NCBI RefSeq assembly: GCF_026625805.1
Contig: NZ_CP113064.1
Span: 372,001 to 436,000 of the forward strand
From: Brevundimonas sp. SL130
Lineage (GTDB): Bacteria; Pseudomonadota; Alphaproteobacteria; Caulobacterales; Caulobacteraceae
DNA: 64,000 nt
Direction: 5' to 3'
In this document: in pieces, positions 17,598 to 27,272 of the stretch
How positions within the stretch are numbered: position 1 is the stretch's first letter
Layout: every line of letters begins with the position of its first letter
Notes under the pieces: generated by a model
Databases searched by the model: none
What the model saw: only the letters and a program-made list of their open reading frames with translations
Told to the model about the DNA's origin: nothing
Translations under genes and position numbers: made by a program

Positions 17598-19433
17598 ATG
17601 CACGGGCAGGGCGGAGACTATAAGGATCTGGTGGTCTTCCTGGCCGCCGCCGGGGTGATCGTGCCCCTGGTCAACCGGCTGAAGATCAGTCCGGTTCTGG
17701 GGTTTCTGGCGGCCGGCGTGGTGTTGGGCCCCAGCGGCCTCGCGCGGTTTTCGGACACCATCCCCTGGCTGTCCTATTTCACCATCAGCGATCCCGACCA
17801 ACTGGCGCAGCTGTCCGAGCTGGGGGTCGCCTTCCTGCTGTTCATGATCGGGCTGGAGCTGTCGTGGGAGCGGCTGCGGGCCATGCGCCGACTGGTCTTC
17901 GGCCTGGGGCTGATGCAGGTCCTGGCCTGCACCCTGGTGCTGGCGGGCCTGTTCATTCTGGTGGGCCAGACGCCGGTCAGCGCGGCGGTGCTGGGCATGG
18001 GCCTGGCCCTGTCGTCGACGGCCGTGGTCATGCCGGTTCTGGCCGAGAGCGGGCGGCTGAAGGGGACCGTCGGCCGTTCGACCTTCGCCATACTGCTGGC
18101 CCAGGACCTGTCGGTCGCGCCGATCCTGATCACCGTCAGCGTCCTGGCCGCGGTCGCCCAGGCGGGCGGGTCGCTGGATCCGGCCGTGCTGGGGCGGTCG
18201 CTGTTCACCCTGGTGCCGGCCGCCATCGGCCTGGGCCTGTTGGTCCTGCTGGGCCGGGTCGTGCTGCGGCCGATGTTCCGCTCGGTCGCGCGGGCGCGCA
18301 AGTCGGCCCAGGGCGGTGAGCTGTTCGTCGCCGCCAGCCTGCTGGTGGTGGTCGCCGCCGGTCTGGCGGCCCAGGCCAGCGGCCTGTCCATGAGCATCGG
18401 CGCCCTGGTCGCCGGGGTCCTGCTGGCCGAGACCGAGTTCCGCCGCGAGGTTGAGGTCTCCATAGAGCCGTTCAAGGGCCTATTGCTGGGGGTCTTCTTC
18501 GTCGGGGTCGGCTTGGGGCTGGACCTCGGGGCGGTCGCCGCCAATCCCGTCCTGCTGTTCGGCATGGCCCTGGCCATCACCGTGGTGAAGACCGGGGTCA
18601 TCTTCGGCCTGGCGCGCCTGTGGGGCCTGGGGCCACGACCGGCGATCGAGACCGCCCTGGTTCTGGCGCCCGCCGGTGAATTCGCCTTCGTGGTCTTCGC
18701 CACCGGCCTGGTCGAAGGGATCGCCCCCGCCGGCCTGACCAGCACCGTCGCCCTGTCGGCGACCCTGAGCATCTTCTCGATCCCCCTGCTGGCCTTTCTG
18801 GGCCAAAGGCTGTCGCGCGAGAAGGCGCCGGACCTGCCGACCACGCCCGAGGGCGAAGCGCCGCCCGAACAGGCCGACGGCGCCGTCATCATCGTCGGCT
18901 TCGGCCGGGTGGGCCGGCTGATCGGAGAACTGCTGAAAGAGCACGGCCAGGCCTTCATCGCCCTGGACACGGACGCCGCCTCCGTCGCCGCCGGGCGGCG
19001 TGACGGGCTCGACGTCTTCTATGGGGACGCGGGGCGGGCGGAGATGCTGGCCCACTGCGGCGTCCTGTCCACCCGCGCCCTGATCGTCACCATGGACGCC
19101 CCGACCAAGGTGGACGAGGTGGTGACGACGGCGCGCGCGCTGCGCGACGACCTGATCATCATCGCCCGCGCCCGCGACGACCAGCATGCCGCGCGCCTCT
19201 ATGCGCTGGGCGTCACCGATGCGGTGCCGGAGACGACCGAGGCCAGCCTGCAGCTGGCGGAAAACACCCTGGTCGATCTGGGCGTGCCCATGGGACTGGT
19301 GCTGGCTTCGATCCACGAAAAACGGGATCAGTTCCGCAGAACCTTCCAGGCCGCCATACCCGCCGGGGGACGCAGCAGAACCACCCGCGCGTTGAGAATG
19401 CCTCAAAATGGGACAGGTAACCATAACGGTTAA
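17598..19433 (+). CDS. CPA2 family monovalent cation:proton antiporter (KefB/KefC-like)
   Basis: 611 residues. The first ~400 form 12-13 hydrophobic segments (for example VVFLAAAGVIVPLVNRL, GFLAAGVVLGPSGLARF, ELGVAFLLFMIGLELS). From about residue 430 a TrkA-N/RCK NAD-binding domain follows, with GFGRVGRLIGELLKEHGQ. This layout is that of ligand-gated K+ efflux systems; the glutathione-binding residues of KefC were not checked. No KefF/KefG ancillary gene is near. Exchanges K+ or Na+ for H+ across the inner membrane; ion specificity is inferred from family only. Confidence 0.9.
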   Translation: MHGQGGDYKDLVVFLAAAGVIVPLVNRLKISPVLGFLAAGVVLGPSGLARFSDTIPWLSYFTISDPDQLAQLSELGVAFLLFMIGLELSWERLRAMRRLVFGLGLMQVLACTLVLAGLFILVGQTPVSAAVLGMGLALSSTAVVMPVLAESGRLKGTVGRSTFAILLAQDLSVAPILITVSVLAAVAQAGGSLDPAVLGRSLFTLVPAAIGLGLLVLLGRVVLRPMFRSVARARKSAQGGELFVAASLLVVVAAGLAAQASGLSMSIGALVAGVLLAETEFRREVEVSIEPFKGLLLGVFFVGVGLGLDLGAVAANPVLLFGMALAITVVKTGVIFGLARLWGLGPRPAIETALVLAPAGEFAFVVFATGLVEGIAPAGLTSTVALSATLSIFSIPLLAFLGQRLSREKAPDLPTTPEGEAPPEQADGAVIIVGFGRVGRLIGELLKEHGQAFIALDTDAASVAAGRRDGLDVFYGDAGRAEMLAHCGVLSTRALIVTMDAPTKVDEVVTTARALRDDLIIIARARDDQHAARLYALGVTDAVPETTEASLQLAENTLVDLGVPMGLVLASIHEKRDQFRRTFQAAIPAGGRSRTTRALRMPQNGTGNHNG

Positions 19434-19634
19434 GCTTAGAATTCACGACCTTAGCCGCCACATTCGCTTTCGCGACCCATTTTCGTCATGGTTCCGTGAT
19501 GCAAGCCCTGCTTCGATATCGCGCGTTTGGCGGGTGAAGAGTCAGAACGTCTCACCCACAGTTCAAGCGACGACCCAACCCACTTCGGGCTCCGTCAGGG
19601 CTTCCGAAAATGCGTAGAGTAAAAGCCTGATTTT

Positions 19635-20276
19635 ATGACCGATTCCGTTCTCTCGACTGAAGCCGCTCCCCGTCTGAACCGCCGTCAGGCCGCCAAGATC
19701 AGGACTCGTCAGAAGGTTCTGGACGCCGCGCGCTCGCTGTTCGCCGAGCGCGGCTATGATCCGGCGACGATCCGCGACATCGCCAAGGGCGCCGGCATGT
19801 CGACCGGCGCCGTCTTCGCCAACTTCCAGGACAAGGCCGAACTGTTCGAGGCCGTCCTGACCGAAGACATGTCGCGCCTCGCCGAGGTGGTCGAAGCCGG
19901 CGCCCCCGACGGCGAGCCGGTTCGCCAACGCCTGCTGGGCGCCCTCAGCGCCGGCTATCATTCGTCGCTGGACCAGCTGCCCCTGTTCCAGGCCATCGTC
20001 GCCCGGTCCTGGTTCCAGCCCCTGGCCGCCGAAATGCGCGCCCGCGCGGCGACCAAGAACCTGCTGCTGGCCATTGGCGGCATTCTTCAGGAAGCCGTCA
20101 CTAAGGGCGAAGTCAGCAAGGACGCCGACATCCGCCTGTTGGTCGAACTGATCTGGGACGCCTATCTGTCGAACTATCGCCGCGCCGCCTATGACGAATG
20201 GGACGCCCGGGCCCTGTCCGCCCATATGGGCAAGCAGATCGACGTGATCCTGGCCGGCGCCCTGTCGAAGAAATAA
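19635..20276 (+). CDS. TetR/AcrR family transcriptional regulator
   Basis: 213 residues. The N-terminal helix-turn-helix is at about residues 35-60 (TIRDIAKGAGMSTGAVFANF, then QDKAELFEAVL), preceded by RTRQKVLDAARSLFAERG. The C-terminal ligand domain is all-helical and without a recognised effector class. It stands alone between the antiporter and a strong terminator, so its target is unclear; the 200 bases upstream are relatively AT-rich and could contain its own operator, though no clear palindrome was found. Confidence 0.92.
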   Translation: MTDSVLSTEAAPRLNRRQAAKIRTRQKVLDAARSLFAERGYDPATIRDIAKGAGMSTGAVFANFQDKAELFEAVLTEDMSRLAEVVEAGAPDGEPVRQRLLGALSAGYHSSLDQLPLFQAIVARSWFQPLAAEMRARAATKNLLLAIGGILQEAVTKGEVSKDADIRLLVELIWDAYLSNYRRAAYDEWDARALSAHMGKQIDVILAGALSKK

Positions 20277-20305
20277 GCGGCCGGCCCTCCCAGGCCGCTC
20301 AAACC

Positions 20306-20342
20306 AAGGCCCGCCCGCGTTTCGTCGCCGGCGGGCCTTTGT
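20306..20342. terminator. Bidirectional rho-independent terminator
   Basis: AAGGCCCGCC pairs with GGCGGGCCTT (20306-20315/20330-20339) across a 14-base loop and is followed by T's on the plus strand. It sits between the convergent TetR and Smr genes. Confidence 0.75.
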
Positions 20343-20363
20343 CTGTCTGCGGGAGGGCTTGCT

Positions 20364-20948
20364 TCAGCTGCGACGTTTCAGGGTGACATAGAAGGCGCCG
20401 TTGCCGCCGTGACGCTGGTGGGCGACGGTGAAACCGGAGACCACGCCGCGCAGGGCCGGCGACTGCATCCATTCCCCGAAGGCGGCGCGGATCACCCCGC
20501 CCCCCAGCCGTCCCTGGCCGGTGATGACCAGGACCGCCCGCAGGCCGCGTGCCTGGCAGGATGTCAGGAAGGCTCGAAGTTGATCCTCGGCCTCGAACCG
20601 GCCGAAACCGTGCAGGTCGATGCGGGCCTCGATGGGGTCGCGCTCGCGCGACAGGCGCTGCTTGCGGCGGGGCTCCAGATCCTCGGGGGCCGGTTTGGGG
20701 CGGCTGCCGATGGGACGAGGTTCAACGGGCTTGGCGACGGCCGTGGTCCGGGCGGGCGAGGGCTTGGCCAGAAGACGCGGACGTTCGCTCGGAGCGATGA
20801 CCAGATGCGCCGGCGCCTCGGCGCCCGGCGTGACCCGGGCGGGCTTGCGGGTGCGGGGAGCCGCCACCGTGCCGGTGATCCGGGTCCAGATGCGACGGTC
20901 CTCGGGCGTCAGCCCGTTCTCGTCCCGTCCGGGGCCCTTGCGCTTCAT
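20364..20948 (-). CDS. Smr domain protein
   Basis: 194 residues. The C-terminal Smr domain (about 105-194) shows RIDLHGFGRFEAEDQL, the VLVITGQGRLGGGVIR loop (TGxG) and HQRHGGNGAFYVTL, the motifs linked to nicking endonuclease activity in Smr proteins. The N-terminal half is Pro/Arg/Lys-rich and probably disordered. It overlaps the upstream HTH gene stop by 4 bases and is probably co-transcribed with it and DUF2975. Role in DNA or RNA processing is inferred from family. Confidence 0.92.
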   Translation of the reverse strand: MKRKGPGRDENGLTPEDRRIWTRITGTVAAPRTRKPARVTPGAEAPAHLVIAPSERPRLLAKPSPARTTAVAKPVEPRPIGSRPKPAPEDLEPRRKQRLSRERDPIEARIDLHGFGRFEAEDQLRAFLTSCQARGLRAVLVITGQGRLGGGVIRAAFGEWMQSPALRGVVSGFTVAHQRHGGNGAFYVTLKRRS

Positions 20949-21184
20949 CCGGCCTCGTCGTCCTCATAGGGCCCGGACGGGCCCGGCTCGTGAACCAGCA
21001 GGTCGCCGGGCTGGCAGGCTAGTTCGCGGCACAGGGCGTCCAGGGTCGAGAACCGCACCGCCCGCGCCTTGCCCGTCTTTAGAATCGACAGGTTGGCCAC
21101 CGTCACCCCGACCCGGTCGGCGAGTTCGGTCAACGACATGCGGCGTTCGACGAGGACGCGATCAAGCTGGACGCGGATGGCCAT
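20945..21184 (-). CDS. YozG-like XRE helix-turn-helix regulator
   Basis: 79 residues: MAIRVQLDRVLVERRMSLTE, then LADRVGVTVANLSILKTGKA as the recognition helix region. Members of this Cro/C1-like class are usually encoded beside a DUF2975 membrane protein, exactly as here (21208-21852, 23 bases upstream on the same strand). It probably controls its own operon. The last residues overlap the start of the Smr gene by 4 bases. Confidence 0.9.
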   Translation of the reverse strand: MAIRVQLDRVLVERRMSLTELADRVGVTVANLSILKTGKARAVRFSTLDALCRELACQPGDLLVHEPGPSGPYEDDEAG

Positions 21185-21207
21185 GGGTCAGTCCTACTGG
21201 AAACGGG

Positions 21208-21852
21208 TCAGATCGTCAGTTCGGATTCGCGGCGCAGGCGCGCGCCCTCGCGGAACACCTCCGCCAGGACGAAGACGATCAGGACCGAGAATATGGGGGT
21301 CAGCAGTTCGCCCAGCCCCTGGGGGTCCATCACCCCCGGCGCCAGACGGGCGGCGACGACGCCCTGGGCCAGCCAGACGCCGCCGGTCACCACCGCCAGG
21401 ATCAGGCCGATCTGGCGCAGACGCAGGACATTGGCGGGATGGAAAGGGTCGCCCATGGTCAGGGTGCGAAAGATCCGGCGCAGGCTGCGCAGGATCAGCA
21501 TGAAGCCGCCGAAATAGGCGGTGGCGGCGCCGAGGCCGAACAGCAGCAGGGTGCGCGTCAACGGCAGTTGCCGCCCGCCTTCGTCGCCGGTGACGGTGAT
21601 GTTCACATTATCCAAGGGGATGAAGACGGCGGCGATCAGCAGCAAGAGCAGCACGCCGGTGATCAGCCAGAGCAGAATATAGGCCACGTCCAGCGCCACC
21701 TTCAGCACGCTGGAGACGGAGCCGGGCCCCATGGCCCTGAGGGGGGCGGTCATGGCGCCCAGGGATTTCAGCAGGGTCGGGATCGTGCGCGCCCCCGTCG
21801 GGACAGAGGCCGCGTCGCGCTTCAGCGGATTTCGCGGCGGGAGCAGGCGCAT
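21208..21852 (-). CDS. DUF2975 family membrane protein
   Basis: 214 residues with four hydrophobic segments (VAYILLWLITGVLLLLLIAA, the TLLLFGLGAATAYFGGFM region, LILAVVTGGVWLAQGVVAA, and LTPIFSVLIVFVLAEVFREG). This is the DUF2975 layout. With the adjacent YozG-like regulator it forms a two-gene module widespread in bacteria; the membrane protein may sequester or signal to the regulator, but this is inference. First gene of a DUF2975-HTH-Smr transcript. Confidence 0.88.
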   Translation of the reverse strand: MRLLPPRNPLKRDAASVPTGARTIPTLLKSLGAMTAPLRAMGPGSVSSVLKVALDVAYILLWLITGVLLLLLIAAVFIPLDNVNITVTGDEGGRQLPLTRTLLLFGLGAATAYFGGFMLILRSLRRIFRTLTMGDPFHPANVLRLRQIGLILAVVTGGVWLAQGVVAARLAPGVMDPQGLGELLTPIFSVLIVFVLAEVFREGARLRRESELTI

Positions 21853-21992
21853 GATCGACAGGTCTCAGATCGGAAGAAGGGGCGAGGCGGCCGCGCGGGG
21901 TCCGGCGAACCCACGCGCAGCTCTATACATCGCGATCTTCGTCAAGGTCGTCAAAGCTCTCGTGATCGAAACAAGGGTGGACTTGGGCCCGA

Positions 21993-22109
21993 TCAGAAGG
22001 CTTGAACCAGGATGGCGACCAGGGCGGTCGGCAGGGCGGCGATCAGGACGGTGTTGACGAAAGCGGCGCCGACCTTGTCCAGGAAGAGCGAGAGGTTCAT
22101 CGTATGCAT
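21993..22109 (-). CDS. 38-residue single-span membrane protein
   Basis: Reads MHTMNLSLFLDKVGAAFVNT followed by a hydrophobic run VLIAALPTALVAILVQAF and stop. GGAG lies 7 bases upstream of the ATG, an ideal site. A soluble amphipathic start followed by one ~20-residue span to the very C-terminus resembles small regulatory membrane peptides. The gene stands alone between DUF2975 and rdgB with an AT-rich promoter region carrying palindromes. No family recognised. Confidence 0.6.
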   Translation of the reverse strand: MHTMNLSLFLDKVGAAFVNTVLIAALPTALVAILVQAF

Positions 22110-22133
22110 TGTGGTTCTCCGTCGTTTTTGTTT

Positions 22134-22148
22134 GGGCGATTATCGCCC
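22134..22148 (-). promoter_or_regulatory. Palindrome GGGCGATTATCGCCC
   Basis: Perfect 7-bp arms around one central base, 25 bases upstream of the ATG of the 38-aa membrane gene. Position and symmetry fit an operator for that gene. A short hairpin is the alternative. Confidence 0.4.
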
Positions 22149-22259
22149 GTTGGTTTTGTTTTCCGCACGATCATTCCGGTTTTCCGGAAAGTTCAGAACG
22201 TTGCGGCCCCGTCCCTGACGATCAATAGATAGGCCGTGCGGCACGGAAAAGCACGTTAC

Positions 22260-22276
22260 ATATCGTTTAACGATAT
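22260..22276 (+). promoter_or_regulatory. Palindrome ATATCGTTTAACGATAT
   Basis: Perfect 8-bp arms around one central base, 40 bases upstream of the rdgB ATG, in the AT-rich gap shared with the divergent 38-aa gene. A likely dimer-binding operator; regulator unknown. Confidence 0.45.
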
Positions 22277-22316
22277 TAAACTTTGGCAATAGACTGTTTC
22301 AGGGGCGTGATCGTCG

Positions 22317-22919
22317 ATGAATCTCAAGCTTATCAAGGGGATGCGCATCGTTGCGGCCACCCACAACCCCGGCAAGGTCCCCGAGATCGCCGCCCTTCTT
22401 GGTGAAGATTACGAGATCCTCACCGCCGGACAGTTGAATTTGCCGGAACCGGACGAGACCGAGACCACCTTTACCGGCAACGCCATGCTGAAGGCGCGTC
22501 ACGCCGCCGAACGGTCGGGCGAGGTGGCGCTGGCTGACGACTCGGGGATGTCGGTCGCGGCCCTGGACGGGGCGCCGGGCATCTTCTCCGCGCGCTGGGC
22601 CGGACCGGGCAAGGATTTCGCCATGGCGATGAAGAAGGTCGAGGACCGGCTGGAGGAGATCGGCGCGACGGACCGCGCCGCCTGGTTCACCTCGGCCCTG
22701 GCCGTGGCCTGGCCGGGCGGCGCCTGCGTGGTGGTCGAGGGGGTGGTCCATGGGCGGCTGATCTTCCCGCCGCGCGGCGACCGGGGCTTCGGCTATGATC
22801 CCATCTTCATTCCTGAAGGCGGCGACCTGACCTTCGGCGAGATGGAGCCGGCGGCCAAGGAGGCGATCAGCCACCGCACCCGCGCCTTCGCCAAACTGCG
22901 GGCCGCCCTGATTGACTGA
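22317..22919 (+). CDS. rdgB: XTP/dITP diphosphatase (RdgB/HAM1)
   Basis: Hydrolyses non-canonical purine NTPs (dITP, XTP) to monophosphates, keeping them out of DNA and RNA. 200 residues. Family motifs: ATHNPGKVPEIAALLG at the N-terminus, LADDSGMSVAALDGAPG with the catalytic Asp, SARWAGPGKDF and GDRGFGYDPIFIPEG. The ATG at 22317 gives an 8-residue lead before MRIVAATHN; the inner ATG at 22341 is possible. It overlaps the hemW start by 8 bases. Confidence 0.96.
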   Translation: MNLKLIKGMRIVAATHNPGKVPEIAALLGEDYEILTAGQLNLPEPDETETTFTGNAMLKARHAAERSGEVALADDSGMSVAALDGAPGIFSARWAGPGKDFAMAMKKVEDRLEEIGATDRAAWFTSALAVAWPGGACVVVEGVVHGRLIFPPRGDRGFGYDPIFIPEGGDLTFGEMEPAAKEAISHRTRAFAKLRAALID

Positions 22920-24084
22920 CGCCCCCGAAACCTGGACGGATCCGGGGACGGACGTCGGCCTGTACGTCCACTGGCCCTATTGTGCGCGCATCTGCCCCTA
23001 TTGCGACTTCAACGTCGTGCGCGACCGGGGGCGGGTCGAGGAACAGGCGGGACTGGTCGAGGCGATCCTGGCCGACATGCGGGCGCAACGCGCGCTGACC
23101 GGGCCGCGCCGGCTGGCGTCGATCTTCTTTGGCGGGGGCACGCCGTCGCTGATGGCGCCCGAGGCCGTGGCGCGGATCATCGCCCAGGCGCGCGACCTGT
23201 TCCCGCCGTCTGGACCGATCGAGATTTCGCTGGAGGCCAATCCGACCGACGCCGAGGCCGCCCGGTTCGCCGCCCTGGCGGGGGCTGGCGTGAACCGACT
23301 GTCCATGGGGGTACAGGCGTTGGACGACGCCTCGCTGCGGTTCCTGGGGCGGGATCATTCGGCGGCGGAGGCGCGGCGCGCGGTCGCTCTGGCCGGGCGG
23401 GCGTTTTCGCGCCTGTCCATCGACCTGATCTACGCCCGGCCCGGCCAGACACCCGACGACTGGGCGGCTGAGCTGGGCGCGGCCCTGGACATGGGGTTCG
23501 AGCATGTCTCGCCCTATCAGCTGACCCTGGAGCCCACGACCGCCTTCGGCCGGGCCCTGGCGCGCGGAACCCTGATCCCGCCGGACGAGGATCAGGCCGC
23601 AGCCCTGTACGAGACCACCCAGACCGTGCTGGAGGCCGCCGGCTTCGACGCCTATGAGGTGTCCAACCATGCACGCGGCGTCGCCGCCCGGTCGGCGCAC
23701 AATCTGCATGTCTGGCGCGGCGGCGACTATCTGGGCCTGGGGCCGGGCGCCCATGGACGGCTGACCCTGAACGGGGGCCGCACCGCCACCGTCGCCCACC
23801 GCCGGATCGCCGACTATGTCGCCGGAGTCGGCGCGGAAACGCCCTGGGCGGAGATGGAGCGGCTGGATGCGTCGGGCGCGGCCGAGGAACGGCTGCTGCT
23901 GGGCCTGCGCACGGTCGAGGGCGCGCCGGTCGGGCTGCTGGCGGACCTGGGGCTGTCGCCGGACCATGCGCCGACGGCGGCGTTGATCGCTGACGGCTTC
24001 CTGACGGTTGTCCACCGCCGGCTTGTCGCAACACCACGCGGGCGGCCGGTGCTGGACGGCGTGCTGAAAGCCCTGCTGACCTAA
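22912..24084 (+). CDS. hemW: Heme chaperone HemW, radical SAM family
   Basis: Inserts heme into target proteins; formerly annotated as a second coproporphyrinogen oxidase. 390 residues. The radical-SAM cluster is CARICPYC (Cys-x3-Cys-x2-Cys) after YVHWPY; NRLSMGVQALDD and the SIDLIYARPGQT motif follow. The C-terminal HemN_C region contains ARSAHNLHVWRGGDYLGLGP. The start is TTG at 22912, inside the last codons of rdgB (8-base overlap), so translation is coupled; rdgB-hemW is a standard pair. Confidence 0.95.
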   Translation: MTDAPETWTDPGTDVGLYVHWPYCARICPYCDFNVVRDRGRVEEQAGLVEAILADMRAQRALTGPRRLASIFFGGGTPSLMAPEAVARIIAQARDLFPPSGPIEISLEANPTDAEAARFAALAGAGVNRLSMGVQALDDASLRFLGRDHSAAEARRAVALAGRAFSRLSIDLIYARPGQTPDDWAAELGAALDMGFEHVSPYQLTLEPTTAFGRALARGTLIPPDEDQAAALYETTQTVLEAAGFDAYEVSNHARGVAARSAHNLHVWRGGDYLGLGPGAHGRLTLNGGRTATVAHRRIADYVAGVGAETPWAEMERLDASGAAEERLLLGLRTVEGAPVGLLADLGLSPDHAPTAALIADGFLTVVHRRLVATPRGRPVLDGVLKALLT

Positions 24085-24087
24085 GAA

Positions 24088-24119
24088 AACGGCCCCGGAT
24101 CGAAATCCGGGGCCGTTCT
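24088..24119. terminator. Bidirectional terminator of hemW and secA
   Basis: AACGGCCCCGGAT pairs perfectly with ATCCGGGGCCGTT (24088-24100/24105-24117) around a CGAA loop. T-rich ends flank it on both strands. It lies 4 bases after the hemW stop and serves the convergent secA transcript as well. Confidence 0.88.
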
Positions 24120-24133
24120 TCGTTTCCGTTAGT

Positions 24134-24192
24134 TCGGGGCGCTTAGACCAGCGCCCCCATTCTTGCAGTCGGGGCGCTTAGACCAGCGCCCC
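24134..24192 (-). repeat. 24-bp direct repeat of palindromic secA 3' end
   Basis: 24134-24157 and 24169-24192 are identical over 24 bases. Each is itself a hairpin: GGGGCGCT ... AGCGCCCC with a 6-base loop. The second copy contains the last codons and stop of secA; the first is a downstream duplicate including a fossil of the same codons. They would give two successive identical hairpins at the secA mRNA end. Confidence 0.8.
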
Positions 24193-27027
24193 GTGGCAGT
24201 GTTTGAACTTACGGCCCGAGCCACAGGGGCAGGGCGAGTTGCGGCCGGTCATTTCCCAGCCGGGCGGCAGGGCTTCGACCGGCAGTTTGGAACGGTCGTC
24301 GCCGATCAGAGTCCCTTCGGGATTCTGGGCCGAAGGATTGGCCATCTCGTTTTCGCCGGTGCCGGGGTTCAGGTGGATTTCCTGGAACTCGGGCATTTCG
24401 GGCGGCGGCTGGAAGCGGAACTCGACCGTCATCAGCCAGCGGGTGACGTTGTGGCGCAGGTCGTACAGCAGGCTCTCGAACAGCGAGAAGGCCTCGGTCT
24501 TGTACTCGTTCAGCGGATCGCGCTGGCCATAGCCGCGCAGGCCGATGACGCCGCGCAGATGGTCCAGATGGACCAGGTGTTCGCGCCATTGCATGTCGAT
24601 CATCTGAAGCATGAACTGCTTCTCGAGACCGCGGGTCTGGGCGGCGCCGATCTGTTCCAGGCGTTCGGCGGCGCGGGCGTCGGCGGCGGCCAGCAGGCGC
24701 TCTTCGATCTCTTCGTTGGACACGCCTTCCTCGGCGGCCCAGTCGTGCAGCGGCAGCTCCAGGCCCAGGGTGGTGCGGACCTTCTCGTCCAGGCCGTCGA
24801 TGTCCCACTGTTCAGCATAGGCCTTGGGCGGCATGTAGCGTTCGACCAGGTCGGACACCACGTCGCGGCGGAAGTCGCCGACCAGTTCCGACAGGTCCTC
24901 GGAGTCCATGAACTCCTGGCGCTGCTCGAACACGGCCTTGCGCTGGTCGTTCACGACGTCGTCGTACTTCAGCAGGTTCTTGCGGATGTCGTAGTTGCGG
25001 GTCTCGACCCGCTTCTGGGCGGTTTCGATGGCGCGGTTCAGCCAGGGGTGGGTGATGGCCTCGCCCTCGGCCACGCCAAAGGTCTTCATGATCGAGTCCA
25101 GACGGTCGCCGGCGAAGATGCGCAGCAGGTCGTCCTCGCAGGACAGGTAGAATTTCGAGGTGCCGGGGTCGCCCTGGCGGCCGGTGCGGCCGCGCAGCTG
25201 GTTATCGATCCGGCGGCTCTCATGGCGTTCGGTGCCCAGGACGAACAGGCCGCCGGCGTCCAGCGCGATCTTCTTCTGAACGGCGATGTCGGCCTTGTAC
25301 TGGATCTCCTGCGCCTGCTCCATCTCGTGGGTGACCTCGACGGCCATGTTGCGCTGTTCCAACAGCCACTTCTGCATCTTCATCTCGAGGTTGCCCCCGA
25401 GCTGAATGTCGGTGCCGCGGCCGGCCATGTTGGTGGCGATGGTCACCACGCCCGGCAGACCGGCGTCGGCGACGATATAGGCCTCCTGCTCGTGCTGGCG
25501 CGCGTTCAGGACGCTGTGCGGGATGCCGCGCAGCTTGGTTTCGTAGGTGATGTCATAGGCGGCGTCGCCGATCTTCTCGGCTTCCTTGGCCTTGCCTTCG
25601 TACTGCGGCTTCAGCTTGCGCGAGACCTCGACCTTGTATTCGTACTTGTTGAGCAGGTCCGACAGCTGTTCCGAACGCTCGATCGAGACGGTGCCGACCA
25701 GGATGGGCTGGCCCGCCAGGTGGCATTCGGCGATCTGTTTGGCGATGGCCTGGTTCTTTTCGGCGTGGGTCCGATAGACCTCGTCGTCATAGTCCTTGCG
25801 CTGGATCGGCCGGTTGGTCGGCACCTCCAGCACGTCCATCTTGTAGATGTCGCCGAACTCCTGGGCCTCGGTCGCGGCCGTGCCGGTCATGCCCGACAGC
25901 TTCTCGTACAGGCGGAAATAGTTCTGGATCGTCACCGAGGCCAGGGTCTGGTTCTCGGGCTGGATCTTGACGTCTTCCTTGGCCTCGATGGCCTGGTGCA
26001 GGCCTTCGGACAGGCGGCGGCCGGTCATCATACGGCCGGTGAATTCGTCGATCAGGACGATCTCGCCGCCCTTGATGATATAGTCCTTGTCGCGCTGATA
26101 CAGGGTGTTGGCGCGCAGGGCCTGGTTGGCGTGGTGGACCAGGCTGATGTTGGCGGCGTCGTACAGGCCGGTGGTGTCGGCGGCGAAATGCCCGCCGCTT
26201 TCCAGCGCTTCTTCCATCCGTTCCGAGCCCAGCTCGGTCAGCAGGACCTGTTTCTGCTTCTCGTCGAGCTCGTAGGCGTCCTTGTCCTTGATCAGCTCTT
26301 TGATCAGGCCGTCCAGGATCTTGTAGAGGTCCGACCGGTCCTCGGTCGGGCCCGAGATGATCAGGGGGGTGCGCGCCTCGTCGATCAGGATGGAGTCGAC
26401 TTCATCGACGATGGCGAAATTGTGCGGACGCTGCACCATCTCGCGCCGGTCATAGACCAGGTTGTCGCGCAGATAGTCGAAGCCGAACTCATTGTTGGTG
26501 CCGTAAGTCACGTCGGCGGCGTAGGCGGCCTGACGCTGGCCCTGGGACAGGCCGTTGACGATGACCCCGACCTCCAGACCCAGGAAACGATAGACCTTGC
26601 CCATGGTCTCGGCGTCGCGGCGGGCCAGATAGTCGTTGACGGTGATGACGTGCACGCCCTTGCCGGGCAGGGCGTTCAGATAGACGGGGGCCACGGCGAC
26701 CAGGGTCTTGCCCTCGCCGGTCCGCATCTCGGCGATGCCGCCTTCGTGCAGGATCATGCCGCCGGCCAGCTGAACATCATACTGACGCTGGCCCAGCACC
26801 CGCTTGGACGCCTCGCGCACGACGGCGAAGGCCTCGGGCAGGATCTTGTCCAGGGTCTCGCCATTGGCCAGACGATCCCGGAAGGCGTCGGTCATCATCC
26901 GCAGCTCGTCGTCCGACAGGGCGGCGAACTTGGGCTCCAGCGCATTGATGCGCTGGGCGTGGTCCTGGAAAGCCTTGACCTTGCGGTCGTTGGAAGAGCC
27001 GAAAAGTTTCTTGGCGAAGCCGAGCAT
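24178..27027 (-). CDS. secA: Preprotein translocase ATPase SecA
   Basis: Motor that drives secretory proteins through SecYEG. 949 residues from [15 protein letters not shown]; a longer open frame upstream has no SecA similarity and is excluded. Walker A is in [12 protein letters not shown]; the DEAD-type box and substrate clamp are in [20 protein letters not shown]; motif VI region includes [12 protein letters not shown] and [13 protein letters not shown]. The C-terminal zinc tail is [14 protein letters not shown], which binds SecB. The stop codon lies inside a hairpin that is duplicated downstream. Confidence 0.98.
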   Translation of the reverse strand: MLGFAKKLFGSSNDRKVKAFQDHAQRINALEPKFAALSDDELRMMTDAFRDRLANGETLDKILPEAFAVVREASKRVLGQRQYDVQLAGGMILHEGGIAEMRTGEGKTLVAVAPVYLNALPGKGVHVITVNDYLARRDAETMGKVYRFLGLEVGVIVNGLSQGQRQAAYAADVTYGTNNEFGFDYLRDNLVYDRREMVQRPHNFAIVDEVDSILIDEARTPLIISGPTEDRSDLYKILDGLIKELIKDKDAYELDEKQKQVLLTELGSERMEEALESGGHFAADTTGLYDAANISLVHHANQALRANTLYQRDKDYIIKGGEIVLIDEFTGRMMTGRRLSEGLHQAIEAKEDVKIQPENQTLASVTIQNYFRLYEKLSGMTGTAATEAQEFGDIYKMDVLEVPTNRPIQRKDYDDEVYRTHAEKNQAIAKQIAECHLAGQPILVGTVSIERSEQLSDLLNKYEYKVEVSRKLKPQYEGKAKEAEKIGDAAYDITYETKLRGIPHSVLNARQHEQEAYIVADAGLPGVVTIATNMAGRGTDIQLGGNLEMKMQKWLLEQRNMAVEVTHEMEQAQEIQYKADIAVQKKIALDAGGLFVLGTERHESRRIDNQLRGRTGRQGDPGTSKFYLSCEDDLLRIFAGDRLDSIMKTFGVAEGEAITHPWLNRAIETAQKRVETRNYDIRKNLLKYDDVVNDQRKAVFEQRQEFMDSEDLSELVGDFRRDVVSDLVERYMPPKAYAEQWDIDGLDEKVRTTLGLELPLHDWAAEEGVSNEEIEERLLAAADARAAERLEQIGAAQTRGLEKQFMLQMIDMQWREHLVHLDHLRGVIGLRGYGQRDPLNEYKTEAFSLFESLLYDLRHNVTRWLMTVEFRFQPPPEMPEFQEIHLNPGTGENEMANPSAQNPEGTLIGDDRSKLPVEALPPGWEMTGRNSPCPCGSGRKFKHCHGALV

Positions 27028-27272
27028 ATTGGATCCGGTAAGCGGTCGAGCGTCTGCGAGCTGAGCGGCTCTGGAAATCCCGAGAAGGGCGGCGGTACGG
27101 ACGCCGCGAGAGGGGCCCGAACCGATGGCGGCCCCGATGCGCCGGAACTGGCGCGCGCGAAGGGCCGCGCAGACGATCAAAACCCCTCGACTTGGGCGCA
27201 GGCGGGACTTAAGCACCGGCCTAACCCCTGTCAACGCGAGGGGCTTTCGGCCGCCTTCGACGGAGCCCTCTC

